From CATOSD01 sp965203135 (lineage in GTDB: Bacteria > Chloroflexota > Dehalococcoidia > Lucifugimonadales > CATOSD01), in the NCBI GenBank assembly GCA_965203135.1, contig CBDBBO010000001.1, forward strand, positions 1,798,001 through 1,862,000: a DNA stretch of 64,000 nt, given 5' to 3'. Both the position numbers and the translations under genes were made by a program. Each line of letters begins with the position of its first letter. Position 1 is the first letter of the stretch. Below, piece by piece: positions 45,640-55,236 of this stretch. The notes under the pieces are model-generated. The model was not told the DNA's origin. It worked only from the letters and a program-made list of their open reading frames with translations, and did no database searches.

Positions 45640-46203
45640 TTGCTGCTCATCTATGCGACGGTAGTTTCTGTGATCGGCACGGCAGTTGCCGTAGTTTCCT
45701 TTGGCATACTGTGGACACCACTCGCCGCCATCATTTGCGGACTCATTGCGCGCAAACAAGGGCGTAGTGTCAAGGACTACGCTCTGGCAGGGGCACTGTA
45801 CTCTGCGCTGTCTTTCCTACCGTGGGTCTATTTCGTGTGGGATAGGCTGTTGGACAGGCGAACTCCCGGATTTTTCCCGGTTTCAACTTACTTTGCCATC
45901 TACGGACTTGTGTGGCCGGCGTCACCATTTGCCAGCCTGTTCTTATACGCTTCTGCCAACGAACCAATACCTGCGTGGATAGGAGTTCTAATCACACTTG
46001 TCAACCTTGCCAGTGTCGGAACTTGGGCGGTGACACTCTGGTACCTGTATCGGACACATAGTCACTTGCCGCCTGGCGACCTCTTCATTCATCGTGCGTA
46101 TTTGGTCCCGTTCGCGTTCCCCCCTATTGTGTTCGTATTGCTTCTAGTGCAGTCAGTGGTCATGACCCTTTATACCACACCTTCGAACCCCTTCCTCAAT
46201 TGA
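45640..46203 (+). CDS. cassette 2 membrane protein, candidate immunity partner
   Basis: 187 aa with five hydrophobic segments. It shares ALAGALYSALSFLPW with ALAGVAYSICLFLPW of the protein at 48531, and both have a late Phe/Pro-rich helix (YLVPFAFPPIVF; SFRFITPYALAS), so they are divergent homologues. The start is TTG 45640, three bases after the large gene's stop, as in cassette 1. Its own stop overlaps the TTG of cassette 3 by four bases (TTGA), linking the cassettes in one transcript. Confidence 0.72.
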   Translation: MLLIYATVVSVIGTAVAVVSFGILWTPLAAIICGLIARKQGRSVKDYALAGALYSALSFLPWVYFVWDRLLDRRTPGFFPVSTYFAIYGLVWPASPFASLFLYASANEPIPAWIGVLITLVNLASVGTWAVTLWYLYRTHSHLPPGDLFIHRAYLVPFAFPPIVFVLLLVQSVVMTLYTTPSNPFLN

Positions 46204-48509
46204 CTTCGTCGATGAACTGCCCCGCGATAATCGCATACGCAATCGCCTCGCCGTATTCGACTTCCTTCGGCAGCGCGCCGGTGGGGGCGAGTGTCGGCTC
46301 AGTCTCGGCGACAGACCCGGACGCCGACGGTGTTTCCTATTCCATCACCGGGGGCGATAGCGCGGGAGTGTTCGCCATAGGCGCGTCGGACGGCGCGATC
46401 ACGCTCGCCAAGAAGCTCGGCGCGGGGACGGCCTCCTACAGCCTGACGGTCCGGGCCGCCGACGGCAGGGGCGGCGCGGACACGGCGAGCGTGAGCGTGG
46501 ACGTTGCGCTGCCGCCCACGATCCGGGCGGACGCCCTTAGGCCGTTCGTGGGGCAGGAGGTGACGTTCAGGGCGACGCCCGCGGCGGGTAGCGGCCCGGC
46601 TGTGCTGCACTGGTGGCAGGAGTGGCGGGGCGGCAGGTGGGTGGACCTTGGGTCCGCGACCACCTGGGACGTGCACCGGGTGACGTCCAGCGTGTCCGGG
46701 TTCAGGACGTTCAGGGTGAAGGTCTCCTACCTGTCGAGGATCAAGGCGGAGTCAGCGCCCATCACCGTGGAGTGGCGGCCGGTGGTGGTCGGGGTCACGT
46801 CGTCGCCCGCCTATCCGCGGGCCGGGGACGCCGCGACGAGCACTGTCACGCTGACCGCCGGGGGCGACGTGCCGTCGGGGGCCATGTACCAGTGGCAGGA
46901 GTGGGCCGGCAACCGGTGGGCGAACCTGGGGGCCACGACGACCACGCCGACGAAGGATGTGTGGTCGGCCAATCGGGGCACGAAGAAGTACAGGGTGGTG
47001 GTGAGCCACGCGACGGCGTCGACAGCGGTGTCGGAGGCTGTGTACGTGACGTGGGACGAGTGGGCGATAGTGGCGGACATGATAGGGGAGTTGTCGTCTG
47101 CGGTGGCGTCGTCTACGGCGTACACGACGGCGCAGGGCGCGCTGGTGGGTTGCATGAACGGTGGCGGGGGAGTTCAGGGGCAGGCGCCGACTACGCCGCC
47201 CGCCGTGACGTTCGCCAGCTTCGACGACATTCTGTCGCGCTACACGGGGGACGTGAAGACGAAGATGGATGCGGGCGGCGATTGCGCCTCCCAATCCAGC
47301 ACCATGTTCAACGCCAACGAGCGTGTGGCGCGGGATGAGCTCGCCAAGCTGAAGGCGAGAAACTCCGAGTACGCCGCATGGCTGGCGACGCCCGTAGGGC
47401 AACTCTTCGAGGCGAACCTGGCAGACCCCGACGAGCTTAAGTTCGTGTCGTATCTGGGGGCTACAACGTTCGAGCCGGGCGAGTTTACGAGGCCGCTGTA
47501 CCAAGGTGGACTGATTGGACAGGACGGACCGGATGAGAGAGAGTTGCCGGTTGTCGGAACCGGCCTAGACTGTCTGCCACAGAGCGTCAGGAATGGAGCA
47601 GACCTGACGCTTGCCAACAAGTTGGTCGTGCTCAACTGCCTGGTGTTCTCGACTCCGCACGAGTTTTGGGTGAAAGGGGACAAAAGAAGCAGGGACGCGG
47701 ACCGGCTGAGGAGAGCCATTGACTCGCCTTCCGCTCGTTTCGCTTGGCTCGATCGCGGGGACTGGGAGTGCACATATTCGCCGGACGGGCCAATACCATC
47801 GTGTTTGAAGCACGACGTGGCCTATGGCGGTCTTCAGAAGTTCGGGGGCTTGGATGCGAAAGCTAGTCTGACCGCCCCTCCCGACGGCACCGAACTCGAT
47901 GAGACTTGGAACCCTAGAAACAAGGCGCTTGCTGATGCCAAGTTCAAGGCTGACATTGCCAAGTGGGGGTGCCAGGATCCAACCAATATTGCGAAATTTG
48001 GCATATGCCGGGTGTCGACAAGTGGGTTCATGGCAGAGCACGTGTACTTCTGGGGCACGGCTAGGGTGAATCACAAGGGCTGGCCGGTAACGGCTCGCGA
48101 TCTTCGCCACATAGAGGGCCACTATAGATTCACTGTTTGCAGAGAACCGGTGGTGCCAACGGTCAGCGGACTGACTGTCAGCCGCTTGGGAGATATAATC
48201 ACCGCAAGCTGGACACTTGAGCCTGGCTGCGTTCCCGTTACCCTTGGGGATGTCACCTTTAAGGTTGAATGGGGAATTCGCGGCTATGTGCCGCTGCAAG
48301 CAGTATTAAACGACTACAGTTCGTGTGTAGAAAGGGAATACGAGGTCACTTGCTCTTACGACTTCAGAAACATGTCACCTGGCACGCGAATCGACGCCAT
48401 TGATATTTTTGTCATTCCTAGAGACAAGGAATACGGCGGCATCAATTATGGCGGCGAGGGCAAGACAGGCCGCCGATACACGCTGGCGATCGGTCCTTAT
48501 GACTTTTAG
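46200..48509 (+). CDS. cassette 3 large protein: cadherin/Ig-like modules with phospholipase A2-like C-terminal domain
   Basis: 769 aa from TTG 46200 (or ATG 46212), again without a signal peptide. A stub of FN3 sequence (SPYSTSFGSAP) is fused directly to the cadherin-like module. From about 46269 to 47315 the DNA is almost identical to 40144-41190 of cassette 1. After that the two diverge, and the C-terminal domain has GDWECT, C-x2-HD (His codon 47811), WNPRNKALADAK and D-x2-F-x2-D. Shortened N-terminus, conserved middle and variable C-terminus are the pattern of an orphan C-terminal cassette. Confidence 0.75.
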   Translation: MTSSMNCPAIIAYAIASPYSTSFGSAPVGASVGSVSATDPDADGVSYSITGGDSAGVFAIGASDGAITLAKKLGAGTASYSLTVRAADGRGGADTASVSVDVALPPTIRADALRPFVGQEVTFRATPAAGSGPAVLHWWQEWRGGRWVDLGSATTWDVHRVTSSVSGFRTFRVKVSYLSRIKAESAPITVEWRPVVVGVTSSPAYPRAGDAATSTVTLTAGGDVPSGAMYQWQEWAGNRWANLGATTTTPTKDVWSANRGTKKYRVVVSHATASTAVSEAVYVTWDEWAIVADMIGELSSAVASSTAYTTAQGALVGCMNGGGGVQGQAPTTPPAVTFASFDDILSRYTGDVKTKMDAGGDCASQSSTMFNANERVARDELAKLKARNSEYAAWLATPVGQLFEANLADPDELKFVSYLGATTFEPGEFTRPLYQGGLIGQDGPDERELPVVGTGLDCLPQSVRNGADLTLANKLVVLNCLVFSTPHEFWVKGDKRSRDADRLRRAIDSPSARFAWLDRGDWECTYSPDGPIPSCLKHDVAYGGLQKFGGLDAKASLTAPPDGTELDETWNPRNKALADAKFKADIAKWGCQDPTNIAKFGICRVSTSGFMAEHVYFWGTARVNHKGWPVTARDLRHIEGHYRFTVCREPVVPTVSGLTVSRLGDIITASWTLEPGCVPVTLGDVTFKVEWGIRGYVPLQAVLNDYSSCVEREYEVTCSYDFRNMSPGTRIDAIDIFVIPRDKEYGGINYGGEGKTGRRYTLAIGPYDF

Positions 48510-48530
48510 AAATCCTTTTCCACATCCGCT

Positions 48531-49133
48531 ATGATGGCTGTCGGCATCGCCCCGATAATGATCACCATCTTCATGGTTGTCCTGATAGCGATTCCAGGCT
48601 TGATCGCGTCACCAATTGCGGGGCTGATCGCCTGGTGGTCGGCTCGCGGCAGGTTCTTGAATGGGGGACGCGAAGCTCTGGCAGGAGTCGCGTACTCTAT
48701 CTGTCTGTTTCTTCCCTGGATTCTTCTGGTCGTCGCGCTTCGCAGGGGAAGCCTGTCAAGCTCCACAGTCAACAGATGCTACGTACTGTTGTACGTCGCC
48801 TGGCTGGTCGGCCCGATCATCACCTTTGCAATAATGGGCAGTACGGATTCTAATCCCCTGGGTTCTGGTCCGAGGCCTAACTTTTGGTGGCTCGGTTACA
48901 CTCTTTTCCTTGCAATGGTACTTCTGTGGACCGGTTCGGCCGCCGTGACAAGGAAATGGTGGAGCGGGGCTGAAGAGGTGACGGTCGAACGCTTGACCAG
49001 CTTCAGATTCATCACCCCCTACGCGCTTGCGAGTGTTTGTCTGTGGACCTTCTATTTGTACACGTGGGTATGGGAGCATTTCATCTATACATGTAGCGAG
49101 TTGGATGCTGCATTAGCGGGGTGCCCTCCATAG
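48531..49133 (+). CDS. cassette 3 membrane protein, candidate immunity partner
   Basis: 200 aa with five hydrophobic segments. It has the ALAGVAYSICLFLPW motif shared with the protein at 45640 and a WTGSAAVTRKWW segment that loosely recalls the end of the 147-aa protein at 38981. It starts at ATG 48531, 21 bases after the large gene's stop. It converges on the ornithine-cyclodeaminase-like gene with 15 bases between stops, and marks the right end of the array. Confidence 0.7.
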   Translation: MMAVGIAPIMITIFMVVLIAIPGLIASPIAGLIAWWSARGRFLNGGREALAGVAYSICLFLPWILLVVALRRGSLSSSTVNRCYVLLYVAWLVGPIITFAIMGSTDSNPLGSGPRPNFWWLGYTLFLAMVLLWTGSAAVTRKWWSGAEEVTVERLTSFRFITPYALASVCLWTFYLYTWVWEHFIYTCSELDAALAGCPP

Positions 49134-49148
49134 TGTCGGCGGCGACCG

Positions 49149-50093
49149 CTACGCGAAGTGTAGCTGCCGGCCGGCGCCGCTTTCCGTGGCGAGGCGGTAG
49201 GCGCGCAGGCCGAGGGTTATGTCCTCCAGCGCGACGCCCTGGGACTCGAAGAGCGTCACGTCGTCCGGGCTGCGGCGGCCCGGCGCGCGGCCGGCGAGCG
49301 CGTCGGAAAGCGGACTGACCCGCTCCCATCGGGCGGCGCCGGTTTCGACGGCGTGCATCAGGTCGGCGCACTCGGTGCGCGCCTGCGCGAGGTCGTCCAC
49401 CACTATGGCGTCGGCGCGGCGCACCGCCTCGTCGTCCAGCTCGCGGCGCGTCCAGTTGTTCGCGCCGGCGGCGTTGACGTGCACGCCGGGGCGCAGCCAC
49501 TCGCCGCGCACGACCGGCTCGGCGGAGTTGGTGATGACGGCCAGCACGTCGGCCTGGGCCACGCACTCCTCGGCGCTATCGGCCGCATCGACGGCGACGC
49601 CGAGCGCGGTCGCGGCGCTGGAGGCGAAGGCGCGGCGGCGTTCGGGGTCGCGGCTGTACACGACCACGCGGGTTATGGGGCGCACGCTCAGCACCGCCTC
49701 GGCCTGGGGCAGCGCCTGGCGGCCCGTCCCAATCAGCCCCAGGGTGGCGGAGTTTTTCCGGGCGAGCAGCCTCGTCGCGACGCCGCTGGCCGCGCCGGTG
49801 CGCAGCCGGCCGAGCGCGCCCGCCTCGATGATGGCGAGCAGCTCGCCGGTCTCGCTGCTGGACAGGTGGACGTGAAAGCTGCCGCCCGCGTAGGCCTTCA
49901 GTCCCATCACTCCCAGTCCGGGCGCGGCGGCGGTCATCAGGTTGAAGTGGCCGTCGGTCAGTCGCAGGCGTTCGCGGGGGCTGTTGGTGGCCTGGCCGTT
50001 GGCCTGGTGGCGGAATGCGTCCTCCACGGCGTCGATGGCCGTGTCCATGTCGAGCAGGCGGGAGACTTCCTCTTCGGTAAGGTACAGGGCCAA
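49149..50093 (-). CDS. ornithine cyclodeaminase / mu-crystallin family protein
   Basis: 314 aa, full family length. The NAD-binding Rossmann motif is LGLIGTGRQALPQ, preceded by LRTGAASGVATRLLAR and followed by VHVNAAGANNWTRRELDD. The N-terminal region LYLTEEEVSRLLDMDTAIDA is family-typical. Members interconvert ornithine and proline, reduce cyclic imines or act on related amino acids; the substrate is not determined here. It starts at TTG 50093, 18 bases after thiD, and may be read through from the thi genes. Confidence 0.9.
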   Translation of the reverse strand: MALYLTEEEVSRLLDMDTAIDAVEDAFRHQANGQATNSPRERLRLTDGHFNLMTAAAPGLGVMGLKAYAGGSFHVHLSSSETGELLAIIEAGALGRLRTGAASGVATRLLARKNSATLGLIGTGRQALPQAEAVLSVRPITRVVVYSRDPERRRAFASSAATALGVAVDAADSAEECVAQADVLAVITNSAEPVVRGEWLRPGVHVNAAGANNWTRRELDDEAVRRADAIVVDDLAQARTECADLMHAVETGAARWERVSPLSDALAGRAPGRRSPDDVTLFESQGVALEDITLGLRAYRLATESGAGRQLHFA

Positions 50094-50111
50094 GGGTCGC
50101 TCACTCCCATC

Positions 50112-50915
<804 letters not shown>

Positions 50916-50922
50916 GGCGTGT

Positions 50923-51603
50923 TCACCTCCGGTTGTCGGGCCAGGTCTCGCCGTGGTAGGCGGCCTCCCAGAAGAGGTACTCGTACCGCAGCGCGGTGAG
51001 GAAGACGCGCTCGGTTCTGGCCCTGCGCCGCTCGGCCCCCTCGCGGTCGACGTGCCGGCCGAGCCAATCGACCAGGCCGCCCAGCACGTCCGGGCCGTGA
51101 AGCTCGATCCACTCCCGGTAGATGGGGTTCGCGGGCCTCGCGCCCTGCTCCAGCAGCCGTGTCCCCCAGTCCAGGTAGGTGCCCTCGGTCACGTAGAGGA
51201 CAGTCGCTATGTCGTCGAAGCCGCCCTCGTAGCCGGTCCTGACCAGGAAGTCGCCGAACGCCTGGGTGGTCGGCGACGCCGCTGCCACGGAGTACTCGGC
51301 CTCCGTGGCGCCCAGCTCGCGGAAGGCGCGCACGAAGAGGTCGTTTTCCTGCGCGCCCTCCGGCGCTACGAGACCCGACAGGAAGCGGTGAAGCACGCCC
51401 GCGGCCTCGATGGTGGGCGCCTTGGCGATGCCGAGCGAGATCAGGGTCGCGAGGTCGTTCACGAAGACGTAGTCTTGCAGGAAGTACGCCCGGAACTTCG
51501 ACGTTGGCAGGATGCCTGCGCCCATCTCCTCCACGAAGGGATGAAAGACCATCTTCTGCCAGAGGTCATCATACTTGAGCCGTAGTTCGCGCGTCAACGA
51601 CAT
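50923..51603 (-). CDS. tenA: TenA-family thiamine pyrimidine salvage enzyme
   Basis: 226 aa from ATG 51603 (a TTG at 51624 is possible). Markers are FHPFVEEMGAGILP, AYFLQDYVFVNDL, YSVAAASPTTQAFGDFL, and the late LRYEYLFWEAAYHGE. TenA hydrolyses aminopyrimidine breakdown products of thiamine to HMP. The region where classical TenA has its catalytic Cys reads VLYVTEGTYLDWG, with no Cys but a Glu, which fits the TenA_E subtype; this is alignment by eye. It is followed directly by thiD. Confidence 0.92.
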   Translation of the reverse strand: MSLTRELRLKYDDLWQKMVFHPFVEEMGAGILPTSKFRAYFLQDYVFVNDLATLISLGIAKAPTIEAAGVLHRFLSGLVAPEGAQENDLFVRAFRELGATEAEYSVAAASPTTQAFGDFLVRTGYEGGFDDIATVLYVTEGTYLDWGTRLLEQGARPANPIYREWIELHGPDVLGGLVDWLGRHVDREGAERRRARTERVFLTALRYEYLFWEAAYHGETWPDNRR

Positions 51604-51633
51604 GTCTTCAACACCTGTTGCCAATTTGTACCG

Positions 51634-51903
51634 TTAGAGTTGCCTGAGAAGCCTGTCGTATTCGTGGTGGGGACCTATCCAAAACCACGTAACCTGGTTC
51701 TGGATTACCAAGCCGAGTGCGCGATAACCTCTGCTGACTCGCACGGAGTACACAGGGTACCGCCGACTCACCCTCTTGAATTTCAAGCTGCGGTGATGAG
51801 GGTTTGACGCGAAGAACTGGTACGACTGGCGGGCTTGCCGCCTTACATGCTCGGGGAGGCGTCTGTAAGCGTCCCAAAAGCTACGCCGTACACGCGAACG
51901 CAA
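51634..51903 (-). CDS. RelE/HigB-like toxin
   Basis: 89 aa and strongly basic. The RelE/ParE-type fold is suggested by FWDAYRRLPEHVRRQARQSY, LKFKRVSRRYPVYSVRV and the C-terminal FWIGPHHEYDRLL, which is the usual end of the family. Such toxins cut mRNA on the ribosome. It starts two bases after the stop of the putative antitoxin. The pair sits inside the thi locus, 30 bases before tenA. Confidence 0.85.
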   Translation of the reverse strand: MRSRVRRSFWDAYRRLPEHVRRQARQSYQFFASNPHHRSLKFKRVSRRYPVYSVRVSRGYRALGLVIQNQVTWFWIGPHHEYDRLLRQL

Positions 51904-51905
51904 GC

Positions 51906-52130
51906 CTACAAGTCTTCCAGGTTTAGAGGTTCAGTCAACCCCGCCTTGTAGTCCGCGAGCGTCTCTTCGGCCATCCGGTTCAGCAGTTCCTCTGATTCGG
52001 GACGGCTGAACAGTTCGTCCCACTTTCGGTCCGACTCGATTTCGTCCAGCAGGATTTGGGCGAGCATGTCCTGTTGTTCTTCGGGCAGCTCGGACGCCAC
52101 CTTGAACGCGTGTTGTAGGAGGTCTGTCAT
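51906..52130 (-). CDS. putative antitoxin of the RelE-like toxin
   Basis: 74 aa, acidic and helical (ASELPEEQQDMLAQILLDE). It ends LTEPLNLEDL, a tail typical of antitoxins that wrap their RelE partner. The size, the acidic-to-basic pairing and the two-base gap to the toxin support the role. ATG 52130 has AAGGA seven bases upstream; an in-frame start at 52160 is less likely. Sequence upstream contains a small inverted repeat AACTC/GAGTT (about 52172-52188) that could be an operator. Confidence 0.75.
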   Translation of the reverse strand: MTDLLQHAFKVASELPEEQQDMLAQILLDEIESDRKWDELFSRPESEELLNRMAEETLADYKAGLTEPLNLEDL

Positions 52131-52258
52131 GTGAAATTCCTTCCAGATGACGGTTCGCATACCAGACGCAACTCATGCTGCGAGTTCAGGCGATGGCGTT
52201 CGGCACGTCGTACCAAGCGCCGCTGTTTAACCCTGCCATTGTACACGATGCGGCAGCC

Positions 52259-53266
52259 CTACTCGGCGGAGAACCGGTCGGTGTAGGCGTCGTCGGCGCG
52301 CACGCTGTCGGATAGCAGGCCGCTTTGCTGCATCCAGGTGGTAAACGCCTCCCACTTGCTGGCCTTCTGCTCGCCGAACTCGGCGGTGTCGGTCTGCCAC
52401 AGTGGCGCCAGCAGGTCGGCTCCCTTGCGTTCGATCGCCTCGTTCACCTCGTCGCCGCCCAGCTCCAGCAGCACGTCCACGCCGCCCTGCGGATCGGCGA
52501 CCGCGTCCCGGTAGCCACGGCTCACGGCCCTGACGAACTTCTCCACGACGTCCGGGCGGTTCGCGATGGTGTCCTCGCTCGCCACTATCACCAGCTCGTA
52601 GTAGTCCGGCACGCCCCATTCCTCCATGCGCATGATGTTGACGGGGTGTCCCTCGAGCTCGATGAGAATGCTCTCGTGGGTCCAATACGCGCCGACCACC
52701 GCGTCGACGCTTCCGCCGATGAGCGAGGGGCCGAGGTTGAACCCCACGTTAACCAGCTCGACGTCCTCCAGGCCGCGCAGGCCGTCCGCCTTGAGCATGG
52801 TGTCCAGCAGCGGCTCGTTGGTGGGAATGCCGGGATAGCCCACCTTCTTGCCGATGAGGTCGCCGGGACGCTCGATGCCCGACGATGTGAGCGCCATCAC
52901 CGAGTTGAGGGGGTGCTGCACCATGGCGGTGACCGCCACCACCGGCACGTCCTGGCCCCTGGCGAGCAGCACGTCCGGCTGGTAGCTGATGCCGAAGTCG
53001 TCCTCTCCCGCGCCGACCGTCTGCAACACCGTGGAAGGGTCGACGGGCGTGTACATGTTCACGTCCAGCCCCTCCTCCTCGAAGTAGCCGTTCTTCTTGG
53101 CGAGGAAGAGGCCGGTGTGGTTGGAGTTAGGGTACCAGTCCATGGCCAGCTTGACGCTGGTGGACTCCGGGTCATCACTGCCGCAGGCCGCGGCAAACAC
53201 GCTCAGCGCCGCGATCAGCGTCGCCACCAGAGCCACCTTTGCCAGTCTGGGGTAGGGGAGTTCCAT
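52259..53266 (-). CDS. thiY: ThiY-like (NMT1/THI5) pyrimidine-precursor binding lipoprotein
   Basis: 335 aa. The lipoprotein signal ends SVFAAAC. The NMT1/THI5-like fold begins VKLAMDWYPNSNHTGLFLAK, with GYFEEEGLDV and a substrate-domain region GKKVGYPGIPTNEP. It would bind HMP or N-formyl-aminomethylpyrimidine outside the membrane and deliver it to ThiXZ. ATG 53266 has an AGGTGA ribosome site six bases upstream and lies five bases after the permease stop. The TPP riboswitch upstream of thiZ supports the thiamine assignment. Confidence 0.92.
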   Translation of the reverse strand: MELPYPRLAKVALVATLIAALSVFAAACGSDDPESTSVKLAMDWYPNSNHTGLFLAKKNGYFEEEGLDVNMYTPVDPSTVLQTVGAGEDDFGISYQPDVLLARGQDVPVVAVTAMVQHPLNSVMALTSSGIERPGDLIGKKVGYPGIPTNEPLLDTMLKADGLRGLEDVELVNVGFNLGPSLIGGSVDAVVGAYWTHESILIELEGHPVNIMRMEEWGVPDYYELVIVASEDTIANRPDVVEKFVRAVSRGYRDAVADPQGGVDVLLELGGDEVNEAIERKGADLLAPLWQTDTAEFGEQKASKWEAFTTWMQQSGLLSDSVRADDAYTDRFSAE

Positions 53267-53271
53267 GTTCG

Positions 53272-54123
53272 TCACCTCGCTTGATTTTCGGATTGCTGCT
53301 GCCGGGCGCGGGACCAGGGTATCGCGAGCCGCTCGACGAATCCCACCAGCAGAAACAGGCCCACGCCCATCGCGGACAGGAGGGTTATCGCGGCGAAGAC
53401 GCGCTCGGTGAGAAACTGCGGCTTGGAGCGGATCATCAGGTAGCCCAGGCCCTCGCTGGAGCCGACCCACTCTCCGATGACCGCGCCGATGACGCTGACC
53501 GCCACGGCCACGCGCGCGCCCGAGAACAGGTACGGCAGCGCTGTGGGAAGCTGCGCCTTCAGCAGAATCTGCAGGCGGCTGGCCCCAAGCGTGCGTAGCA
53601 GGTTCACGGTGTCGGGGTCCACGGACTTGAGCCCGTCCACGGTGTTGACGGCCAGCGGGAAGAACGCAATCAGCGCGACGACGATGATCTTGGGCGTGAG
53701 ACCGTAGCCGAACCAGATGAGCAGCAGGGGCGCAATGACGATGATGGGGATGGTCTGCGACGCTATGACGAACGGGTAGAGCGAGCGCTCGACGGTGCGC
53801 GACAGGGCGATGCCCACCCCGAGCGATACGCCGCAGGCGAGCGCCACGGCGAATCCGACGATGACTTCCTCCAGCGTGACCCAGCTGTGCCGCGCGAGCA
53901 GTCCGGCGTCCTGGACGAGGGCGGTCGCGATGGCGGAGGGGGCCGGAAGCAGCCAGGCCTTGATGTCGAAGAGCCGGACGCACAACTCCCAGACCCCCAG
54001 CAGGAGGACGACAATCGCCATCGGCGCGACCCACCGGCCCGCCGACTCGTTCACCCGCGACACGAGCCCGCGGCGCGGGGTAGTCTCGACGACCGCTTGC
54101 GGCACGGCGCGTTCGGCGCTCAT
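53272..54123 (-). CDS. thiX: ThiX-like ABC transporter permease
   Basis: 283 aa with six membrane segments. The EAA-type coupling loop is LRTLGASRLQILLKAQLP, followed by ALPYLFSGARVAVAVSVIG, as in the nitrate/taurine/pyrimidine permease family. Its ATG overlaps the thiZ stop by four bases (ATGA), and thiY follows five bases after its stop. It forms the membrane channel of the pyrimidine-precursor importer. Confidence 0.92.
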   Translation of the reverse strand: MSAERAVPQAVVETTPRRGLVSRVNESAGRWVAPMAIVVLLLGVWELCVRLFDIKAWLLPAPSAIATALVQDAGLLARHSWVTLEEVIVGFAVALACGVSLGVGIALSRTVERSLYPFVIASQTIPIIVIAPLLLIWFGYGLTPKIIVVALIAFFPLAVNTVDGLKSVDPDTVNLLRTLGASRLQILLKAQLPTALPYLFSGARVAVAVSVIGAVIGEWVGSSEGLGYLMIRSKPQFLTERVFAAITLLSAMGVGLFLLVGFVERLAIPWSRARQQQSENQAR

Positions 54124-54944
54124 CGCGCTCCCCCGTCGCTCTCGCCGCGTATCGCCCGCAGCAGCCGCGCCTTCATGGCGACGAATTCCGGGTCCGTGAG
54201 CACGTCAAGCGAGCGCGGACGCGGCAGGTCGACGTCGAGGACCAGCTTCATGCGGCCTGGAAGCGCGGACATCACGTAGACGCGGTCGGACAGGAAGATG
54301 GCCTCGTCCACGTCGTGGGTGACGAGCACGACCGTCTTGCGCAGCGACAGCCAGGTGTGCTGCATCCACTCCTGCATCTGGGCGCGGTTCAGGGCGTCGA
54401 GGGCGCTGAGCGGCTCGTCCAGCAGGAATATCTGCTGGTCGGCGAGCACCGTGCGCAGAAAGGAGACGCGCTGCCTCATGCCGCCGGAGAGCGCGTGCGG
54501 GTAGGCGGACTCGAACCCCGACAGGCCGAACGAGTCCATCAGCTCCAGCGCCCTCTCACGCGACCTGTGCCGGGGAACGCCTTTCAGCTCCAGGCCGATG
54601 AGGGCGTTGTCGACCACGTTGCGCCAGGGAAAGAGCAGGTCCTTCTGCTGCATGTAGCCGACCTGCCCAAGCCTCCGTTCGGCGCTGATGCCGTCGAGGT
54701 GGATTGCGCCGCTGTCCGGCTCGTCGAGACCGGCGATGATGTTCAGCAGCGTGCTCTTGCCGCAGCCGCTAGGCCCCACGATGCTGACGAACTCGCCGTC
54801 GCGCGCGAAGAACTCCACGCCGTCAAGCACGGTCAGCGGTACGCCGTCGTACTCGCGGCGCTTGACCACGCCGTCGAGCCGAATCTTGACGCCGGTATCT
54901 ACCGCCGGCTGCACCGCGGTGGCGGGCTGTGCCGTCACTCGCAT
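54120..54944 (-). CDS. thiZ: ThiZ-like ABC transporter ATPase
   Basis: 274 aa. Walker A GPSGCGKST is near residue 57, the Q-loop is YMQQKDLLFPW, the signature LSGGMRQRVSF, Walker B IFLLDEPLSALD, and the switch His is in LVTHDVDEA. It belongs to the NitT/TauT-type ATPases. It is the first gene after the TPP riboswitch and terminator, about 60 bases downstream, so its transcription and that of thiX-thiY should fall when TPP is high. Confidence 0.93.
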   Translation of the reverse strand: MRVTAQPATAVQPAVDTGVKIRLDGVVKRREYDGVPLTVLDGVEFFARDGEFVSIVGPSGCGKSTLLNIIAGLDEPDSGAIHLDGISAERRLGQVGYMQQKDLLFPWRNVVDNALIGLELKGVPRHRSRERALELMDSFGLSGFESAYPHALSGGMRQRVSFLRTVLADQQIFLLDEPLSALDALNRAQMQEWMQHTWLSLRKTVVLVTHDVDEAIFLSDRVYVMSALPGRMKLVLDVDLPRPRSLDVLTDPEFVAMKARLLRAIRGESDGGAR

Positions 54945-55002
54945 CTCCCTTCAGGGCGCGTCCCGGCTGTGCCGAGCGCTCCTTCGCCCAATTTCGCGGA
55001 CA

Positions 55003-55034
55003 AAAGAAAAAGCCGCTCCGGTAATCCGGGCGGC
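55003..55034 (-). terminator. rho-independent terminator of the TPP riboswitch
   Basis: On the minus strand, GCCGC-CCGG, loop ATTA, CCGG-A-GCGGC is followed by TTTTTCTTTT. One base is bulged in a 9-bp stem. It lies between the riboswitch and thiZ, so control is probably by transcription attenuation. Confidence 0.88.
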
Positions 55035-55059
55035 TGCGGGTTCTCAAGGGTCTTAATGC

Positions 55060-55162
<103 letters not shown>

Positions 55163-55236
55163 CATTCGATTGTCTGGGCGCAAGTCTAGCGGTTGGCAAG
55201 GCGGGTGTCAACCGCAACCCGCTCACACGAACCTCC

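Noticed and set aside
52259..54034. Extended thiY frame reaching into thiX
   Set aside because: The upstream codons are the thiX gene in another frame; the lipoprotein signal and ribosome site place the start at 53266.
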